Assembly (NCBI GenBank): GCA_024641705.1
Contig: JAHECO010000028.1
Span: 1-50,580 of the forward strand
Source of the DNA: Candidatus Kryptoniota bacterium
Lineage (GTDB): Bacteria; Bacteroidota; Ignavibacteria; Kryptoniales; JAKASW01
DNA length: 50,580 nt
Direction of reading: 5' to 3'
Within the stretch, counting starts at the first letter, position 1. The number at the start of each line of letters is the position of its first letter. Below, piece by piece: positions 10,586-19,369 of the stretch. Below the pieces are notes generated by a model, which saw only the letters and a program-made list of their open reading frames with translations, ran no database searches and had not been told where the DNA came from. The translations under genes and the position numbers were made by a program.

Positions 10586-11307
10586 CGGACACGTACATAC
10601 AATCCGGGCTGTTGCTGAAGTCTGGCGCGATCAATGCGGTCAGCCTCAGGATCCAGGACAAGCCCGGGTTCTTCAGCATGAGACGGAACGGCAGCCCCGA
10701 CGGCCCGGAGGCGAAGAACAGGGAGGAGTTTTTCGCTTCTCTGGGATTCGACGCCTCTTTGGTTGCCAGGGCCGAACAGGTTCACGGCGACCGTATCGCC
10801 TGCGCCGGGTCCCCGCTGAGTTTTCCCTTCACAGATTCTCTGTTGACTCAGCGAACGAATTTACTCCTCACCATATCGGTGGCCGATTGCGTGCCGGTAC
10901 TGATTTTCGACCGGAAAAAGAAAATTGCCGCGGCTGTTCATTCGGGCTGGAAGGGAACCGTAAAAAATATTGTCGGCAAGACGATAAACCTAATGCGGGA
11001 TGAATTAAATTCTACTCCAGAAGATGTTGTCGCTTACGTCGGTCCGTCCGCGGGAGCTTGTTGCTACGAGGTAGGAGGAGAGGTGGCACGGCTTTTCGGC
11101 ACGGAGTTCGTGAAAGCATCGGTCAATCCGGGAAAGTTTAAACTCGATCTCAAGCCGGCTGTTGCATCCCAGCTTCTCGAAAGTGGTGTCCCGGAAATCA
11201 ATATTGAAGTGAGTGAGCGTTGCACCATCTGCGATCTCGGCTTCCATTCGTTCAGACGCGACGGCGAATCAAGCGGCAGGATGCTTGCCGCTATCGCAAT
11301 CAGGTAG
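10582..11307 (+). CDS. pgeF: PgeF/YfiH-type polyphenol oxidase (laccase-domain) family protein
   Basis: A 241-aa protein of the YfiH/YlmD/LACC1 family (DUF152). Members have been called polyphenol oxidases, purine nucleoside phosphorylases and, in E. coli, peptidoglycan editing factor. The three metal ligands are present in the expected contexts: His68 in EQVHGD, Cys103 in SVADCVPV and His120 in AVHSGWKGT. They are followed by the family segment GPSAGACCYEVG and a C-terminal HSFRRDGESSGR. The start is a TTG whose last bases form the stop of the preceding gene (TTGA overlap), which implies translational coupling. A later ATG would cut off conserved N-terminal sequence. It is followed 13 nt later by glmS, whose product also feeds cell-wall precursor synthesis; that fits a peptidoglycan role, but the link is inference. 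Confidence 0.9.
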   Translation: MTDTYIQSGLLLKSGAINAVSLRIQDKPGFFSMRRNGSPDGPEAKNREEFFASLGFDASLVARAEQVHGDRIACAGSPLSFPFTDSLLTQRTNLLLTISVADCVPVLIFDRKKKIAAAVHSGWKGTVKNIVGKTINLMRDELNSTPEDVVAYVGPSAGACCYEVGGEVARLFGTEFVKASVNPGKFKLDLKPAVASQLLESGVPEINIEVSERCTICDLGFHSFRRDGESSGRMLAAIAIR

Positions 11308-11320
11308 GAGGAGTGAATTC

Positions 11321-13153
11321 ATGTGCGGGATAGTAGGATATATAGGCGATAAGGACGCCTGCGAAATACTCGTCGAAGGATTGAAGAGACTCGAGTACAG
11401 GGGATATGACTCTGCAGGCGTAGCTCTTCTTGCGGACAGCCGGATCGACGTGATGAAGACCCCCGGCAAAGTGGCCAGGCTGGAAAAGATGGTCTCGGGC
11501 CCTCGTCCCGCTAAAGTCGGGATAGGCCACACTCGATGGGCTACACACGGAGAACCGAACACAGTCAACGCTCACCCGCATACCGATTGCACAGGAAAAA
11601 TTGCCATCATCCATAATGGAATCATCGAGAACCACTCTGCCCTCAAGACTAAGCTCATCTCACTAGGACACAAGTTTCGCAGTCAGACCGACACCGAGGT
11701 GATCGCGCACCTGATCGAGGAGTTCTACTCCCGCACTTCGAATCTTGAGGTGGCGGTCCGTCTCGCACTGAAGGATGTGGACGGTACGTTTGGCCTGGTC
11801 GTCATGTCCGCAAGCGAGCCGGACATCCTCGTTGCCGCGAGGAGGGGAAGCCCGCTGCTCATCGGCCTTGGTGATTCCGAGAACCTTATCGCTTCCGACG
11901 CCTCGGCCCTCATCAGGCATACCAGGGATGTCATCTACCTGCATGATAACGAGATCGCGGTCATATCCCGGAAGAATGTGTCGCTCAAGAACCTCGACGA
12001 CGAGGCGATCGAGCGTGAGGCGGAGCATCTCACGTTCGACCTCGAGCAGATCGAGAAGGGGGGCTTCGACCACTTCATGCTGAAGGAAATCAACGAGCAG
12101 CCGGAGACCGTGCTGAATGCTTTCCGCGGAAGGTTGATCGATGATGAAGGCATCTCGAAGATGGGCGGCTTGCGCGATGTGGAGGATAAGATAGCCAATG
12201 CAAAGAGGTTCGTGATTCTTGCATGCGGAACGTCCTGGCACGCGGCCCTTGTAGGCAAATATATCCTGGAGCAATACGCAAAAATCCCGGTGGAGGTAGA
12301 CTATGCCTCCGAATTCAGGTACCGCAACCCGGTGCTTCTCGACGGCGATATCGTCTGGGCGATCAGTCAGAGCGGTGAAACGCTCGATACTCTCGCCGCG
12401 CTACGCGAAGCCAGAGGAAAAGGAGCCCCCGTCTACGGCATAGTAAACGTCGTCGGAAGTACTATAGCCAGAGAGACCGACGCGGGGGTCTACATCCACG
12501 CGGGTCCGGAAATCGGCGTAGCCTCGACCAAAGCTTTCACATCTCAACTGGCTGTCCTCAACCTCATAAACCTCCTCGTCGCGAGGAAGAGGAAGACCAT
12601 CTCTCTCGAACAGGGCAGGGAGATAGTTGCTGAAATGCACAGGCTCCCCGAGAAAATACAGAAGATACTCGACCAAACGGACCAGATAGAGGCGATCGCG
12701 GAAGAGTTCAAGGAGTCGAGAAACTTCCTCTACCTCGGCCGCGGAGTGAATTTCCCTGTCGCGCTGGAAGGCGCGCTGAAGTTGAAGGAGATCTCATATA
12801 TTCACGCCGAAGGATATCCTGCCGCCGAAATGAAACACGGGCCTATCGCCCTCATCGACGAAAACATGCCTGCGGTGTTCATCGCGCTCGGCGACTCGAC
12901 GTACGACAAGATACTGAGCAATATCCAGGAAGTCCGCGCGAGGAAGGGTAACGTGATCGTGATCGCCAACGAAGCCGATGGACGCCTGAGAGAGCTCGCC
13001 AAACACATCATCGAGATCCCCAAGACACTCGATATACTCAGCCCCATCCTTTCCGTCATACCGTTGCAGCTGCTGTCGTACTACATGGCAGTCAAGCGCG
13101 GCTGCAACGTGGATCAGCCGAGGAATCTGGCAAAGAGCGTGACGGTAGAATAG
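11321..13153 (+). CDS. glmS: Glutamine--fructose-6-phosphate aminotransferase (isomerizing)
   Basis: A 610-aa GlmS that makes glucosamine-6-phosphate from fructose-6-phosphate and glutamine, the entry to UDP-GlcNAc, peptidoglycan and lipopolysaccharide. The mature nucleophile is Cys2 of MCGIVGYIG. The glutaminase domain shows GHTRWATHG and HNGIIEN. Two SIS sugar-isomerase domains follow, with SQSGET near residue 348 and the C-terminal signature DQPRNLAKSVTVE. The ATG at 11321 is chosen because GGAGGAG stands about 8 nt upstream and Cys2 must follow the start; the frame is open for 36 codons upstream, but that part overlaps the preceding gene. The 13-nt gap leaves no room for a glmS ribozyme, so control by self-cleaving RNA is excluded here. 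Confidence 0.98.
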   Translation: MCGIVGYIGDKDACEILVEGLKRLEYRGYDSAGVALLADSRIDVMKTPGKVARLEKMVSGPRPAKVGIGHTRWATHGEPNTVNAHPHTDCTGKIAIIHNGIIENHSALKTKLISLGHKFRSQTDTEVIAHLIEEFYSRTSNLEVAVRLALKDVDGTFGLVVMSASEPDILVAARRGSPLLIGLGDSENLIASDASALIRHTRDVIYLHDNEIAVISRKNVSLKNLDDEAIEREAEHLTFDLEQIEKGGFDHFMLKEINEQPETVLNAFRGRLIDDEGISKMGGLRDVEDKIANAKRFVILACGTSWHAALVGKYILEQYAKIPVEVDYASEFRYRNPVLLDGDIVWAISQSGETLDTLAALREARGKGAPVYGIVNVVGSTIARETDAGVYIHAGPEIGVASTKAFTSQLAVLNLINLLVARKRKTISLEQGREIVAEMHRLPEKIQKILDQTDQIEAIAEEFKESRNFLYLGRGVNFPVALEGALKLKEISYIHAEGYPAAEMKHGPIALIDENMPAVFIALGDSTYDKILSNIQEVRARKGNVIVIANEADGRLRELAKHIIEIPKTLDILSPILSVIPLQLLSYYMAVKRGCNVDQPRNLAKSVTVE

Positions 13154-13201
13154 CAAAGAGAGGAAGGGACAGGCAGCATCAACCCTGAGGACGCGGCGAG
13201 A

Positions 13202-14566
13202 GTGGGGGGCAACCACATCGATCGGATATTATTTCGCATGTTCGCCGTGATAGCATTATGGGCCGGATGCACCGGGATTTCAAACGCCCAGGTCGACTTG
13301 AAACACGTCGTTGCCGGTTCGGTGTGCAATGCCGAGACCGGCAGCCCACTCGCGGGGGCGACGATCAGGGTAACCGGCACTACGCTGGGAACGACAACCA
13401 ACTCGGACGGCAGGTACCGCCTTCTCCTGGAGCCTGGAAGCTACCGGTTCCTCGTGAGCTTTATCGGGTTTACGCCGGACACTGTGAGTGCCGAAATTCC
13501 TCCGCGCGACACTACCCTCGATTTCTTTCTCTTCCCAAGCCCGGTGTCCCTGCCTGAAGTTGTTGTTTATCCTCACTCGACAAACCCGGCCGACGAAGTA
13601 ATTATGCGGGCGGTCGCGGCGAAGAACGGGTGGCTTGAGAAGCTGCATTCGTATGATTTCGACGCATACACGAAGACAGTGCTCAGGGTCGCCATGAACA
13701 AGGATAAGCCGGACACAACGATCAGCGGGATACTCGAGACGCAAACCAAAGGTTATTGGAAATCCCCCGATTCATACCTGGAGGTTGTGACTGCACGCAG
13801 ACAGTCAGCGAACTTCACATCAGCCCAGAACGTGTTCACCGCCGGCCGGGTCCTCAATTTCAACGATGACATAGTGAAGATAGACCGTTATTCGATCCCC
13901 GGTCCTATCTCATCTTCCGCTCTTGAACACTACAACTTCAATATCGTCGACACGCTTTACCAGGGACATACCCGTATTTACAGGATCGAAGTCGGGCCGA
14001 AAGACTACGCGTCTCCGCTTTTCAAAGGATACGTCGATATCGCGCAAGGAAGTTTTGCCCTCGTTCACACGAAGCTTTCGCTGTCCGATCCCGACGCGCT
14101 TGAACCTCTGGAGGGAATCGTCTACGACGAGCAGTTCGCGGAGTACGGCGACCTTTACTGGCTCCCGATCGAAATAAGGACCACTTTCTCTGTCAACTTC
14201 TTCGTCCCGCCTGTCCCCCCGATACTGTTAGAAAATACATCCGTGCTGTACGATTACACGATAAATCCCGACTTCCCGGATAATTTCTTCGACCGAAAAG
14301 TCGTTTCTTCTTCCACGGCCGGGGCGGGCGACGATTCGACCGCATGGCAGAATGAACAAATTCTTCCTCTTACGCATCAGGAGGTTCTGGCATATGCCAG
14401 ACTCGACAGCCTCGAGAGGAACATGCCTTTCATCTGGAAGGCTGTGCTATTCCTGACACGGCTTCCAAGCCAGTCGGACTCCTGGCCGTTCACCTCCGTT
14501 TCCGATTTTTATCAGAGGTTGTCCCAAAACAAGGAAAATGTCATTCTGAAGGAGCGGAGCGACTGA
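13202..14566 (+). CDS. DUF5686-like outer-membrane protein, N-terminal part of an interrupted gene
   Basis: This frame codes for 454 aa: a signal peptide (hydrophobic stretch ending TGISNAQ), a carboxypeptidase-regulatory-like domain (about 38-115, core SDGRYRLLLEPGSYRF), and the family segment EVIMRAVAAKNGW...YDFDAYTK typical of DUF5686 proteins, which in full are about 800 aa and end in a beta-barrel. Homology stops near VSDFYQRLS (about 14510-14524). The remaining residues are read from a palindromic repeat (14534-14621) that supplies the stop. The missing barrel half lies downstream in another frame (14664-15674). The start is GTG with GAGGA about 10 nt upstream. Either this is a pseudogene or the truncated periplasmic part persists alone; the former seems likelier. 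Confidence 0.75.
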   Translation: MGGNHIDRILFRMFAVIALWAGCTGISNAQVDLKHVVAGSVCNAETGSPLAGATIRVTGTTLGTTTNSDGRYRLLLEPGSYRFLVSFIGFTPDTVSAEIPPRDTTLDFFLFPSPVSLPEVVVYPHSTNPADEVIMRAVAAKNGWLEKLHSYDFDAYTKTVLRVAMNKDKPDTTISGILETQTKGYWKSPDSYLEVVTARRQSANFTSAQNVFTAGRVLNFNDDIVKIDRYSIPGPISSSALEHYNFNIVDTLYQGHTRIYRIEVGPKDYASPLFKGYVDIAQGSFALVHTKLSLSDPDALEPLEGIVYDEQFAEYGDLYWLPIEIRTTFSVNFFVPPVPPILLENTSVLYDYTINPDFPDNFFDRKVVSSSTAGAGDDSTAWQNEQILPLTHQEVLAYARLDSLERNMPFIWKAVLFLTRLPSQSDSWPFTSVSDFYQRLSQNKENVILKERSD

Positions 14567-14621
14567 AGAATCCACTTATTCGTTCTGAAAAATGGATGCT
14601 TCACTTCGTTCAGCATGACAG
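14534..14621. repeat. Imperfect palindromic repeat inside the DUF5686-like gene
   Basis: The left arm reads TGTCATTCTGAA, a GGAGCGGAGCG variant, then TGAAGAATCC. The right arm, read in reverse complement, gives TGTCATGCTGAACGAAG then TGAAGCATCC. The arms therefore pair imperfectly around a short AT-rich loop. The pattern GTCATnCTGAncGAAGnGAAGnATC is, from general familiarity, a dispersed palindrome common in intergenic regions of many environmental genomes. Candidate 5-bp direct repeats ACAAG flank it (14529-14533 and 14622-14626), which could be a target duplication but are short enough to be chance. Confidence 0.75.
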
Positions 14622-14663
14622 ACAAGACTTTCTGGACAGCCTCGCTCTTACCTCGGAGCTGGC

Positions 14664-15674
14664 GTGACGAGCTCCACGTTGATCGACAGGACGGAGCTGA
14701 CCGCGATCGCAGGTTACGGTTTCTCGGACAGGATGTGGAAATACGATCTGTCCGCCGGTTACGAGCTGCCATTTGCAGACGGACTTAACGCAGGCGGCGA
14801 GGTCTTCTGCGGGCTCGCCAACAGGGAGGAAGAAAACATATACAGCCGGTTCGAGGTGACTCTCGGTGCACTCCTCTACAAAGACGATTACAGAGATTAT
14901 TTCCTGTCGGAGGGCTGGCATGCATTCGCGAGGTGGCGAATTAATTCCTCTTTTCGGGTCGGAGCGACATACGCGGACGAGGAGCAGATGAGCGTCCGCA
15001 AGTGCACCGACTACAGCATCTTCTCAAAGAACCACGCCTACCGTCAGAATCCCGCGATCGATGACGGATGGATGAGGAGCGTTAAGTTGTCACTCAACAT
15101 GGACACGCGGAAGTTTACTGACAACGGCATGTCGATGCAGTCGGACGAAGGATCCAGCTACTGGGTCGGAAACATTGCCGCGGAATTGTCATCCCCTCGC
15201 TACCTGAACTCTTCCTACTCGTTCGCACGATATCATATGAATTTGATGAGACACCAGTTGACGTTTGCATCGGGATACGCTGATATATGGCTGATCGGCG
15301 GTACGGCGGCAGGCAGACTGCCTCTGCAGCGGATGTTCGAGATACAGGCTGCATACGGCGGCTACGCGCAGGAGCAGGTCCTGTCCACACTCAGTACCCA
15401 GAGAATTCTTTCCGATAGGAGCGTCGTTGCGGGACTTGAACATGATTTCCCCAGCACTCTTTTCAGGTGGACCGATGTGCCGCTTGTCAGGAATGTCTGG
15501 TTCGACCTTGCGCTGTTCATTCAGGCGGCTGCCGCGCAGGGTGTGTCGCACATGGCGGAGACCGGGTTCGGGCTGGTGAATATTCTCCCTTTTATTAGGA
15601 CCGATTTTACCTGGGGTATTGCAGGTCCATGCAAAGGTTTTGCCTGGACGCTGGAAACGACGCTGGGGTTTTAG
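14664..15674 (+). pseudogene. DUF5686-like outer-membrane protein, barrel part cut off from its N-terminus
   Basis: This frame codes for the C-terminal beta-barrel half of the gene begun at 13202. It is open back to about 14619 and reads SYLGAGV then GYGFSD, the order expected after the DFY motif in DUF5686 proteins. Alternating hydrophobic strands continue to a terminal phenylalanine (TLGF), the usual last residue of an outer-membrane barrel. There is no signal peptide and no convincing ribosome binding site at GTG 14664, so it is unlikely to be made as a working protein. It lies in a different frame from the N-terminal half. Removing the 93 nt between the ACAAG repeats would not restore the frame, so at least one further indel is present. 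Confidence 0.7.
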
Positions 15675-15865
15675 CACCGGTCCGCGGAATCGGGCAGCGA
15701 TCGGGCATTTACCAGTATCTCCGGGGTAATAAACACGAATCCGGGGCAACCGCTATAGTCGAGAACTATCTTCCCACGGCCGGCGTTAAGTGGATATCTC
15801 CAATATTCATGAGGCTGTTTGAAATTCTGATAACCATTTACACAATAATAACAAGGAGGGTCATC

Positions 15866-16426
15866 GTGACACCACTGCATACACTCTGGCTGCCGATAGT
15901 GCTCTCGTCTGTCGCAGTCTTCATAGTTAGTTCCTTCATCCACACGGTTTTGCCCTGGCACAAGAGCGACTATCCGAAGGTGCCGGACGAAGATAAGGTC
16001 AGGGACGCACTTCGCCCGCTGGCGATTCCGCCGGGGGAGTACATGTTGCCAAGGGCAATGGGGGCGAAGGAGTTGAACTCGCCTGAGTTCAAGAAGAAGA
16101 TCGACGAGGGGCCGGTTGTTATGCTGACCGTTAGGGCCAACAAGCCCATCCCGATGGGACCCCGCCTCGTGTCGTGGTTTGTCTACAGTATCGTTATCGG
16201 CGTGTTTGTCGCTTATGTGACGGGCCGCGCTGTTCCTCATGGCGCAATGTATCTGCATGTCTTCAGGTTTGCCGGAGCCACTGCATTCATTGCATATGTT
16301 GTGGCACTGTGGGAATTGCCCATCTGGTACTGGCGCTCGATGAGCCTGACCATCAAGGCGACCGTCGACGGATTGATATACGCGCTGGTGACTGCCGGTG
16401 TGTTCGGCTGGCTCTGGCCGAGATAG
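15866..16426 (+). CDS. Conserved-looking integral membrane protein of unknown function
   Basis: 186 aa starting at GTG 15866, chosen because AAGGAGGG stands 6 nt upstream; the frame is open further upstream, but that sequence reads as non-coding. The N-terminus is a hydrophobic helix (PIVLSSVAVFIVSSFIHTVL). A soluble stretch rich in Lys, Glu and Pro follows (about 33-100, with PPGEYMLPRAMG), then three more hydrophobic helices ending GVFGWLWPR. Four membrane segments with a central hydrophilic loop are the only structural statement I can support. I do not recognise a named family. The gene stands between the broken DUF5686-like gene and a hairpin-rich repeat, and nothing in the context suggests a pathway. 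Confidence 0.75.
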   Translation: MTPLHTLWLPIVLSSVAVFIVSSFIHTVLPWHKSDYPKVPDEDKVRDALRPLAIPPGEYMLPRAMGAKELNSPEFKKKIDEGPVVMLTVRANKPIPMGPRLVSWFVYSIVIGVFVAYVTGRAVPHGAMYLHVFRFAGATAFIAYVVALWELPIWYWRSMSLTIKATVDGLIYALVTAGVFGWLWPR

Positions 16427-16520
16427 CCGGGCATAATCGGGCTGAAGCCCGTGCTTGGGGGGATTTTCATTGCCGCGACTTGAAAATCGCGGCAATGCTT
16501 TGGCTAAGTGCGATGCCCGG
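16427..16520. repeat. Three-stem branched palindromic element
   Basis: It begins directly after the stop of the membrane-protein gene. The outer stem is CCGGGCAT (16427-16434) with ATGCCCGG (16513-16520). Enclosed are a hairpin CGGGCT/AGCCCG (16438-16451) and a perfect 11-bp stem CATTGCCGCGA (16468-16478) with TCGCGGCAATG (16487-16497). The whole could fold as a three-way junction in RNA or a cruciform in DNA. There is no T-run, so it is not a standard intrinsic terminator, although it may still protect or end the upstream transcript. Confidence 0.8.
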
Positions 16521-16568
16521 TTTATATTGAGCGGAGAAAAACAGTCCTCACTTAACAGGAGATAAAGC

Positions 16569-18227
16569 GTGCCCACCAAGAAGGAATCCATGTCTGCAGG
16601 GACAGACCTCAGCAGAAGGAACCTGTTGAAGTCCGCGCTGGCCGGCGGCGTTGTAGCGGCAGCTTTTCCATCCATAGCAAGGGGAGAGGTGGCCCGCGTG
16701 CTTCGATATGATGTCAAGCCGTCTGAGCTTGACGAGATTACAGTAGCCACACTTCAGGAAGGAATGAAGAGCGGCAAATACACGGCCCGATCGGTCGCGG
16801 AGAGTTACATCGCAAGGATAAAGGAATTGGACAAGAACGGACCGACGCTCGGCAGTATTATCGAACTGAACCCCGACGCACTGAAGATCGCAGATGAGCT
16901 CGACAAGGAACGAAAGGAGAAGGGTCCACGCGGGCCGATGCACGGAATTTCTGTCGTGATCAAGGACAATATCGACACCGCGGACAAAATGATGACCACG
17001 GCGGGCTCGCTGGCGCTCGTCGGTTCGAAGCCCCGTGAAGACTCGTTTCTGGTCAGGCAGCTTCGCAAATCTGGCGCCGTGATTCTCGGCAAGGCCAACC
17101 TCAGCGAGTGGGCAAACATGAGATCGACCCATTCCACGAGCGGATGGAGCGGCCGCGGCGGGCTGACCAGAAATCCCTATGCTCTCGATCGCAACACGTC
17201 GGGCTCGAGCTCAGGCTCCGCCGTCTCCGTCTCGGCGAACCTCACCGCTGTCGCGGTCGGAACGGAAACCGACGGCTCCATAGTCAGCCCCTCGTCTATT
17301 AACGGGGTGGTTGGGATAAAGCCCACCGTCGGCCTCGTGAGCCGAACCGGCGTGATTCCGATTTCTCATACGCAGGACACTCCGGGCCCGATGGGACGGA
17401 CGGTCAGCGACGCGGCGACTCTTCTGGGCGCGCTGGTGGGCGTAGATGCGGAGGACGTCGCGACCAAAGCAAGCAAAGGGAAGTATTACACAGACTACAC
17501 GAAGTTTCTCGATCCTGCGGGCCTGAAAGGGGCACGCGTCGGGGTCGTCCGAAAACTGTTCGGGTTCCTACCGCAGGTCGACGACATTATCGACGGGGCC
17601 ATCGACGTGATGAAGAAGAAGGGCGCGGTGGTCGTCGATCCCGTGGAATTCAAGACCCTCGGTAAGTGGGGCGAGGCAGAGGAGATCGTTCTCGAATACG
17701 AACTCAAGGCCGATATGAAGAAATACCTCGACAGGCTCGGCCCGAATGCTCCAATGAAAACGCTCGAGGACTTGATCAAGTACAATGAAGAGCACAAGAA
17801 GTCTGAGATGCCGTACTTCGGGCAGGAGCTTTTCCTGAAGGCGCAGGCCCGCGGACCATTGACGGATAAGAAGTATCTCGATGTTCTGGCGGAATGCCGC
17901 AGACTTGCGCGCAAGGAAGGGATAGATTCCGTCATGGCAAAACATAAGCTGGACGCGCTGGTTTCACCGACGGATGCGCCCGCATGGATGACCGACCTCG
18001 TCGACGGCGACCATTTCCTGGGCGGCAGCTCCGGCCCCGCGGCTGTGGCGGGTTATCCTCATATAACCGTACCCGCCGGGTTCGTCTCCGGCCTTCCGAT
18101 AGGGATATCGTTCTTCGGACGGGCGTGGAGCGAACCTACGCTCATCAGGCTGGCTTATTCGTTCGAGCAGGCGACCAACGTCAGGAAGCCGCCGAAGTTC
18201 CTCCCGACGGCAGACTTGAGTGTCTAG
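16569..18227 (+). CDS. Tat-exported amidase (amidase-signature family)
   Basis: 552 aa. The N-terminus carries a twin-arginine signal (DLSRRNLLKSALAGG, then a hydrophobic stretch to ARGE), so the enzyme is probably folded in the cytoplasm and exported or membrane-tethered. The amidase-signature Ser-cisSer-Lys triad is complete: Lys132 in VVIKDNID, cis-Ser213 in NTSGSSSGSAV and nucleophile Ser237 in GTETDGSIVSP. Members hydrolyse amide bonds of varied substrates; GatA has the same fold but is cytosolic and lacks a signal peptide, so this is not the GatA of tRNA amidation. The start is GTG with AGGAG about 7 nt upstream. It converges with the Memo-like gene with only 9 nt between the stops. The substrate is unknown. 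Confidence 0.92.
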   Translation: MPTKKESMSAGTDLSRRNLLKSALAGGVVAAAFPSIARGEVARVLRYDVKPSELDEITVATLQEGMKSGKYTARSVAESYIARIKELDKNGPTLGSIIELNPDALKIADELDKERKEKGPRGPMHGISVVIKDNIDTADKMMTTAGSLALVGSKPREDSFLVRQLRKSGAVILGKANLSEWANMRSTHSTSGWSGRGGLTRNPYALDRNTSGSSSGSAVSVSANLTAVAVGTETDGSIVSPSSINGVVGIKPTVGLVSRTGVIPISHTQDTPGPMGRTVSDAATLLGALVGVDAEDVATKASKGKYYTDYTKFLDPAGLKGARVGVVRKLFGFLPQVDDIIDGAIDVMKKKGAVVVDPVEFKTLGKWGEAEEIVLEYELKADMKKYLDRLGPNAPMKTLEDLIKYNEEHKKSEMPYFGQELFLKAQARGPLTDKKYLDVLAECRRLARKEGIDSVMAKHKLDALVSPTDAPAWMTDLVDGDHFLGGSSGPAAVAGYPHITVPAGFVSGLPIGISFFGRAWSEPTLIRLAYSFEQATNVRKPPKFLPTADLSV

Positions 18228-18236
18228 CGGCGAAGG

Positions 18237-19274
18237 TTACTTCTTAAGATAGTAAGCCGCCGAAAGCCACCCGCACCAGTGCTTGTATGATGCCGGCGCT
18301 GTCGTTCCCATCCCGGTTCCCTTGATGGGAAGAACGCTCTCCGTGTACGAGTCGGAGTATCTCAGGACTTTTCCGCCCAGATGTTTACCCGTGAGCTTCT
18401 TGATGATTTTCTCTGAAGTAAGAAGTCCGAACGGGACGGAGAACTTCCCGCACCACACGATGTTTTTGAGCTGGACCGTAAGGTCTTTCACCTTTGCGGG
18501 CGTCAGAGTCCCGTCGAGATCCGTGTGCGCGATGCGGCGGTCGTTTGCCGTAGCCTCTTCATGTGCCTTTGCATCTTCTCCGTAAGGTGAGTTGTTGAAA
18601 TCCTCCCCGTAATGGTCCGCGTCCGAGGAAATGAGGAAGGCTATGTCCTTTCCGGGTATCAGGTGATTTGCCTTGATGTAATCGGCGATTACTCCAGACA
18701 ACTTCTCCGAGATTTTGTCCATGGTGTCGAAGGACATCTGCGTCACCATTATCGGAGTGATTTTCACTTTCGGATTGAAATACTGTAGAAACGGAACGAG
18801 TGCCTCGATCGAGTGTTCCAGCGCGTGTGCCTTGTTGCTCACGATGAAATCGGAAGTATCGAGATGCGCCTTGATGTATTCTCGCAGGGGAGATATTCCG
18901 ACGGTTCGACCGAGCCCGGGCCAGTCTTTGAAGTTGTCGAGTATCAATATGTTGTGCGGGTCGCCGGCCTGTTTCCTCACGTCGCTGTGCGTCACGCCGA
19001 AGATTACGACCTGCTTGGCACGGAGCACACGGTAGAGCGGATAATAGACTCTTGCGGCATAGAGGTAGTCGTCATGTGGTGAGATTGCCGCTACGATGTT
19101 CGAAGCGGCGGCGGGGGAATGTTCGGTCTTCTTGAGATAATCGATCAGTCTCTTCATCTGGTGAGCGTTCCAGCAGAAGCCGACATTGTCGCGGACGGGC
19201 TTTGTTCCCTGTGAAAATAATGTTCCCCCGGTCAGGAAAAAGGTGAGTGCAAACACTACTGCAGCACGATTCAT
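18237..19274 (-). CDS. Exported Memo-family protein (AmmeMemoRadiSam system B-like)
   Basis: 345 aa with an N-terminal signal peptide (AAVVFALTFFLTGGTLFSQG), so it is exported. The rest matches the Memo/AMMECR-associated B family, related to class III extradiol dioxygenases. The metal-site residues known in human MEMO1 have counterparts here: His67 in SPHDDY, His96 in GVTHSD, His221 in SDADHYG and Cys275 in VWCGKF; EHSIEALVPFL is also typical. In many genomes this family sits beside AMMECR1 and a radical-SAM gene; neither is adjacent here. Memo proteins are usually cytosolic, so the signal peptide is the unusual point. It lies downstream of the M28 peptidase on the same strand with a 95-nt gap, so cotranscription is possible. 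Confidence 0.88.
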   Translation of the reverse strand: MNRAAVVFALTFFLTGGTLFSQGTKPVRDNVGFCWNAHQMKRLIDYLKKTEHSPAAASNIVAAISPHDDYLYAARVYYPLYRVLRAKQVVIFGVTHSDVRKQAGDPHNILILDNFKDWPGLGRTVGISPLREYIKAHLDTSDFIVSNKAHALEHSIEALVPFLQYFNPKVKITPIMVTQMSFDTMDKISEKLSGVIADYIKANHLIPGKDIAFLISSDADHYGEDFNNSPYGEDAKAHEEATANDRRIAHTDLDGTLTPAKVKDLTVQLKNIVWCGKFSVPFGLLTSEKIIKKLTGKHLGGKVLRYSDSYTESVLPIKGTGMGTTAPASYKHWCGWLSAAYYLKK

Positions 19275-19369
19275 AGACCCTCCTTGTATTTGTATAAATC
19301 TACTTCGTTAGAGGGTTAATTGAAACTAGCGAGTCAGGGGCGGCGGTGTAATGTCGGGAGAGATGACCG

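Noticed and set aside
11308-11320. glmS ribozyme/riboswitch before glmS
   Set aside because: The gap to the preceding gene is only 13 nt.
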